A stretch of DNA of 64,000 nt, taken from Thelonectria olida (Eukaryota; Ascomycota; Sordariomycetes; Hypocreales; Nectriaceae). Each line of letters opens with the position of its first letter. Positions within the stretch are counted from its first letter, which is position 1. Positions 62,317-64,000 of the stretch are shown in pieces. Position numbers and translations under genes: made by a program. Location of the stretch: assembly GCA_020736575.1 (NCBI GenBank), contig JAGPYM010000078.1, positions 25,425 through 89,424 on the forward strand, in the 5' to 3' direction. The notes under the pieces were generated by a model. That model had not been told where the DNA came from, ran no database searches, and saw nothing but the letters and a program-made list of their open reading frames with translations.

Positions 62317-64000
62317 CTAGGCTTTACTTATATTAACCTTTATTATATATTATATCCTTATACTAGGCTTATTTTAATAAATAATACAATTTAATAGATA
62401 TTAAACTATTATATCAATATTAATTTTTAAATTACACACTTTTTAATTAATATAAAAGTAATTATATAAAATTATATATTATATATTTAGTTAAGTAATA
62501 TAAATTAGAATTTAAAAACCTAATATTTATATATTAAAAGTTTAATATAAAGTTTTATAAAAAAGGGTTATTTAATAAAGATTTTTATTTAAAAACTAAA
62601 TATAAACTTTTTAAAAAAGCTTATAATAATAAATATAAGGCTAGGTTTTATTTATATTAACTTTTATTATATATTAATATTAACCTTATTTTTATAAATA
62701 ATAAAAGTTAATTTATAAAAATAAAATATTAGTATTTATTAAAATAGGTTTAATTTTTATATATAATAAAAGTTAATATAAGTAAAACCTAGCTTTATAT
62801 ATATTATAATACGCTTTTTATAAGACTTTTTAATTAGTTTTTAAATAGAAATGTTTATAAAATAAACTTTATTTAAAAATCTATTTTTTAAGCATTTAAT
62901 ATAAAAATATAATTAAAAGTAATATATAAAGTTAATTTAATTTTTTAAACTATTATATTTTAATTAAAAACTAAATATATAAAAAGATAATTTTAAGTTT
63001 TCAAATAAAATATATAAATTAATTAAATTATAATTTAAATTAAATAAAAAGAATAAATATAATTAAAATAACTAATTACTTTTTAAAAAATATAAAAGTA
63101 TAATTAAAAGCTATTTTTATATTTAGTAATTTGTATTTTTATAATAACCTTTTATTATATTATTATTTTACTTTATTTCTATTAGTTTAAATACTTTTAA
63201 AAATATTTTAATTTTTTATTAACTGTTTTTTTTATTTACCTTTTTTAAGTTTTTACTTTTTTAACTCTTATTTATATTTAACTTACTTATTAATTTTAAA
63301 CTTTCTTTTATAACCTTTTAAATAACTATTTAAATTATTACTATTATATATAATAGCCTTTTTTAACTTAAAGTATAGTAGTACATTTTTAATTATAGTT
63401 AAATTAAACTTTTTAAATTAAAAGCTTAAGTTAAATACTTAAATTAAAAATAAAGCTATAATAAGTTTAATTTTAATAGCTAATAGCTAGTTGAATATAA
63501 GTAATTTTTATAATACTTTTAAGCTTTATAATTAGTAACTTTTATTATTATATAAACTTTTTAATATATTTTATTATTTAATTGCCTTATTTTATTTCTT
63601 TTAGTTTAAATGCCCTTAAACCTATTTTAACCTTTTTTAAACTTTCTTTTTTTATTTAACCTTTTTAGCCCCCTACTATTTTAACTCTTATATTTATATA
63701 ATTTATTTTATATTTTTAAACTTTTTTTTATAATCTTTTAAATAACTATTTAATTTACTACTATTATATATAATAGCTTTTAAAACTATAACTTATAAGT
63801 ATTTAATTAAATTATTTAAATAAACTGCTTATTATTATTATTAAAATAGTTTTTTCTTTCCCTTTTAAAAAGTTATATAAGGTTTTTAACTTTTTATTTA
63901 AAAAGGCTATAATAGTATTAATATATATTAAGTTTTTTAATTAGAATCTTATAATTTAAAATAATTAAATTAATCTTTTAATTAATATTAACTAGTATAT
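62317..64000. repeat. RIP-degraded repeat block continuing to the window end
   Basis: The interrupted repeat copy resumes after the target duplication (TTTACTTATATTAACCTTT). About 62740-63110 looks like a minus-orientation copy. Around 63110-63380 and again from 63530 to the end are further plus-orientation copies, separated at 63367-63520 by the mutated counterpart of 42421-42565. No coding frame is present. Confidence 0.7.

Overview
The window is nuclear DNA of a filamentous ascomycete (Pezizomycotina, most likely Sordariomycetes and perhaps Hypocreales; the lineage is an inference). The signs are short introns of about 50 to 80 bases, Zn(II)2Cys6 regulators, a Clr5-type protein, NACHT and HET allorecognition-type genes, a gypsy-class chromovirus, and AT-rich blocks carrying the C-to-T/G-to-A pattern of repeat-induced point mutation (RIP). 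Exon boundaries were read by hand from splice sites, reading frame and family conservation; for every spliced model the exon lengths add up to whole codons.

Positions 1 to 9039 hold a compact four-gene group. An anion-type major facilitator transporter and a mitochondrial citrate/tricarboxylate carrier lie on the minus strand. A Zn2Cys6 regulator and a PrpF-family aconitate isomerase lie on the plus strand. A divergent promoter separates carrier and regulator. This is the gene content expected for moving and isomerising aconitate or a similar tricarboxylate, without the decarboxylase that would make itaconate.

Positions 9809 to 25571 are a mixed accessory stretch: a NACHT NLR-like protein, a secreted beta-lactamase/esterase-type protein, a Clr5-domain protein, a secreted S33 peptidase, an FMN reductase and a broken TPR-CHAT gene.

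Positions 25988 to 40901 look like a second functional cluster, for peroxisomal fatty-acid-type degradation: a tail-anchored ALDH3-type aldehyde dehydrogenase, two dienoyl-CoA-isomerase-like paralogues, a Ctf1/Far-type regulator whose zinc cluster is assembled from tiny exons, a nitronate monooxygenase ending in SKM and an acyl-CoA ligase ending in ARL. All six promoters carry CCTCGG/CCGAGG, the known fatty-acid response element, about 140 to 220 bases before the start codon.

Positions 41440 to 64000 are mostly RIP-degraded repeats. Islands of normal composition hold a HET-domain gene, a relic AAA-ATPase and a secreted FAD oxidoreductase. A complete 8313-bp chromovirus (54004 to 62316, coding on the minus strand) has two LTRs that look identical and a CTAGG target duplication. 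It sits inside an old RIP-degraded repeat. It has gag, protease and RT-integrase-chromodomain reading frames in three frames, a textbook -1 slippery heptamer, and an extra antisense gene for a Zn2Cys6-like coiled-coil protein.
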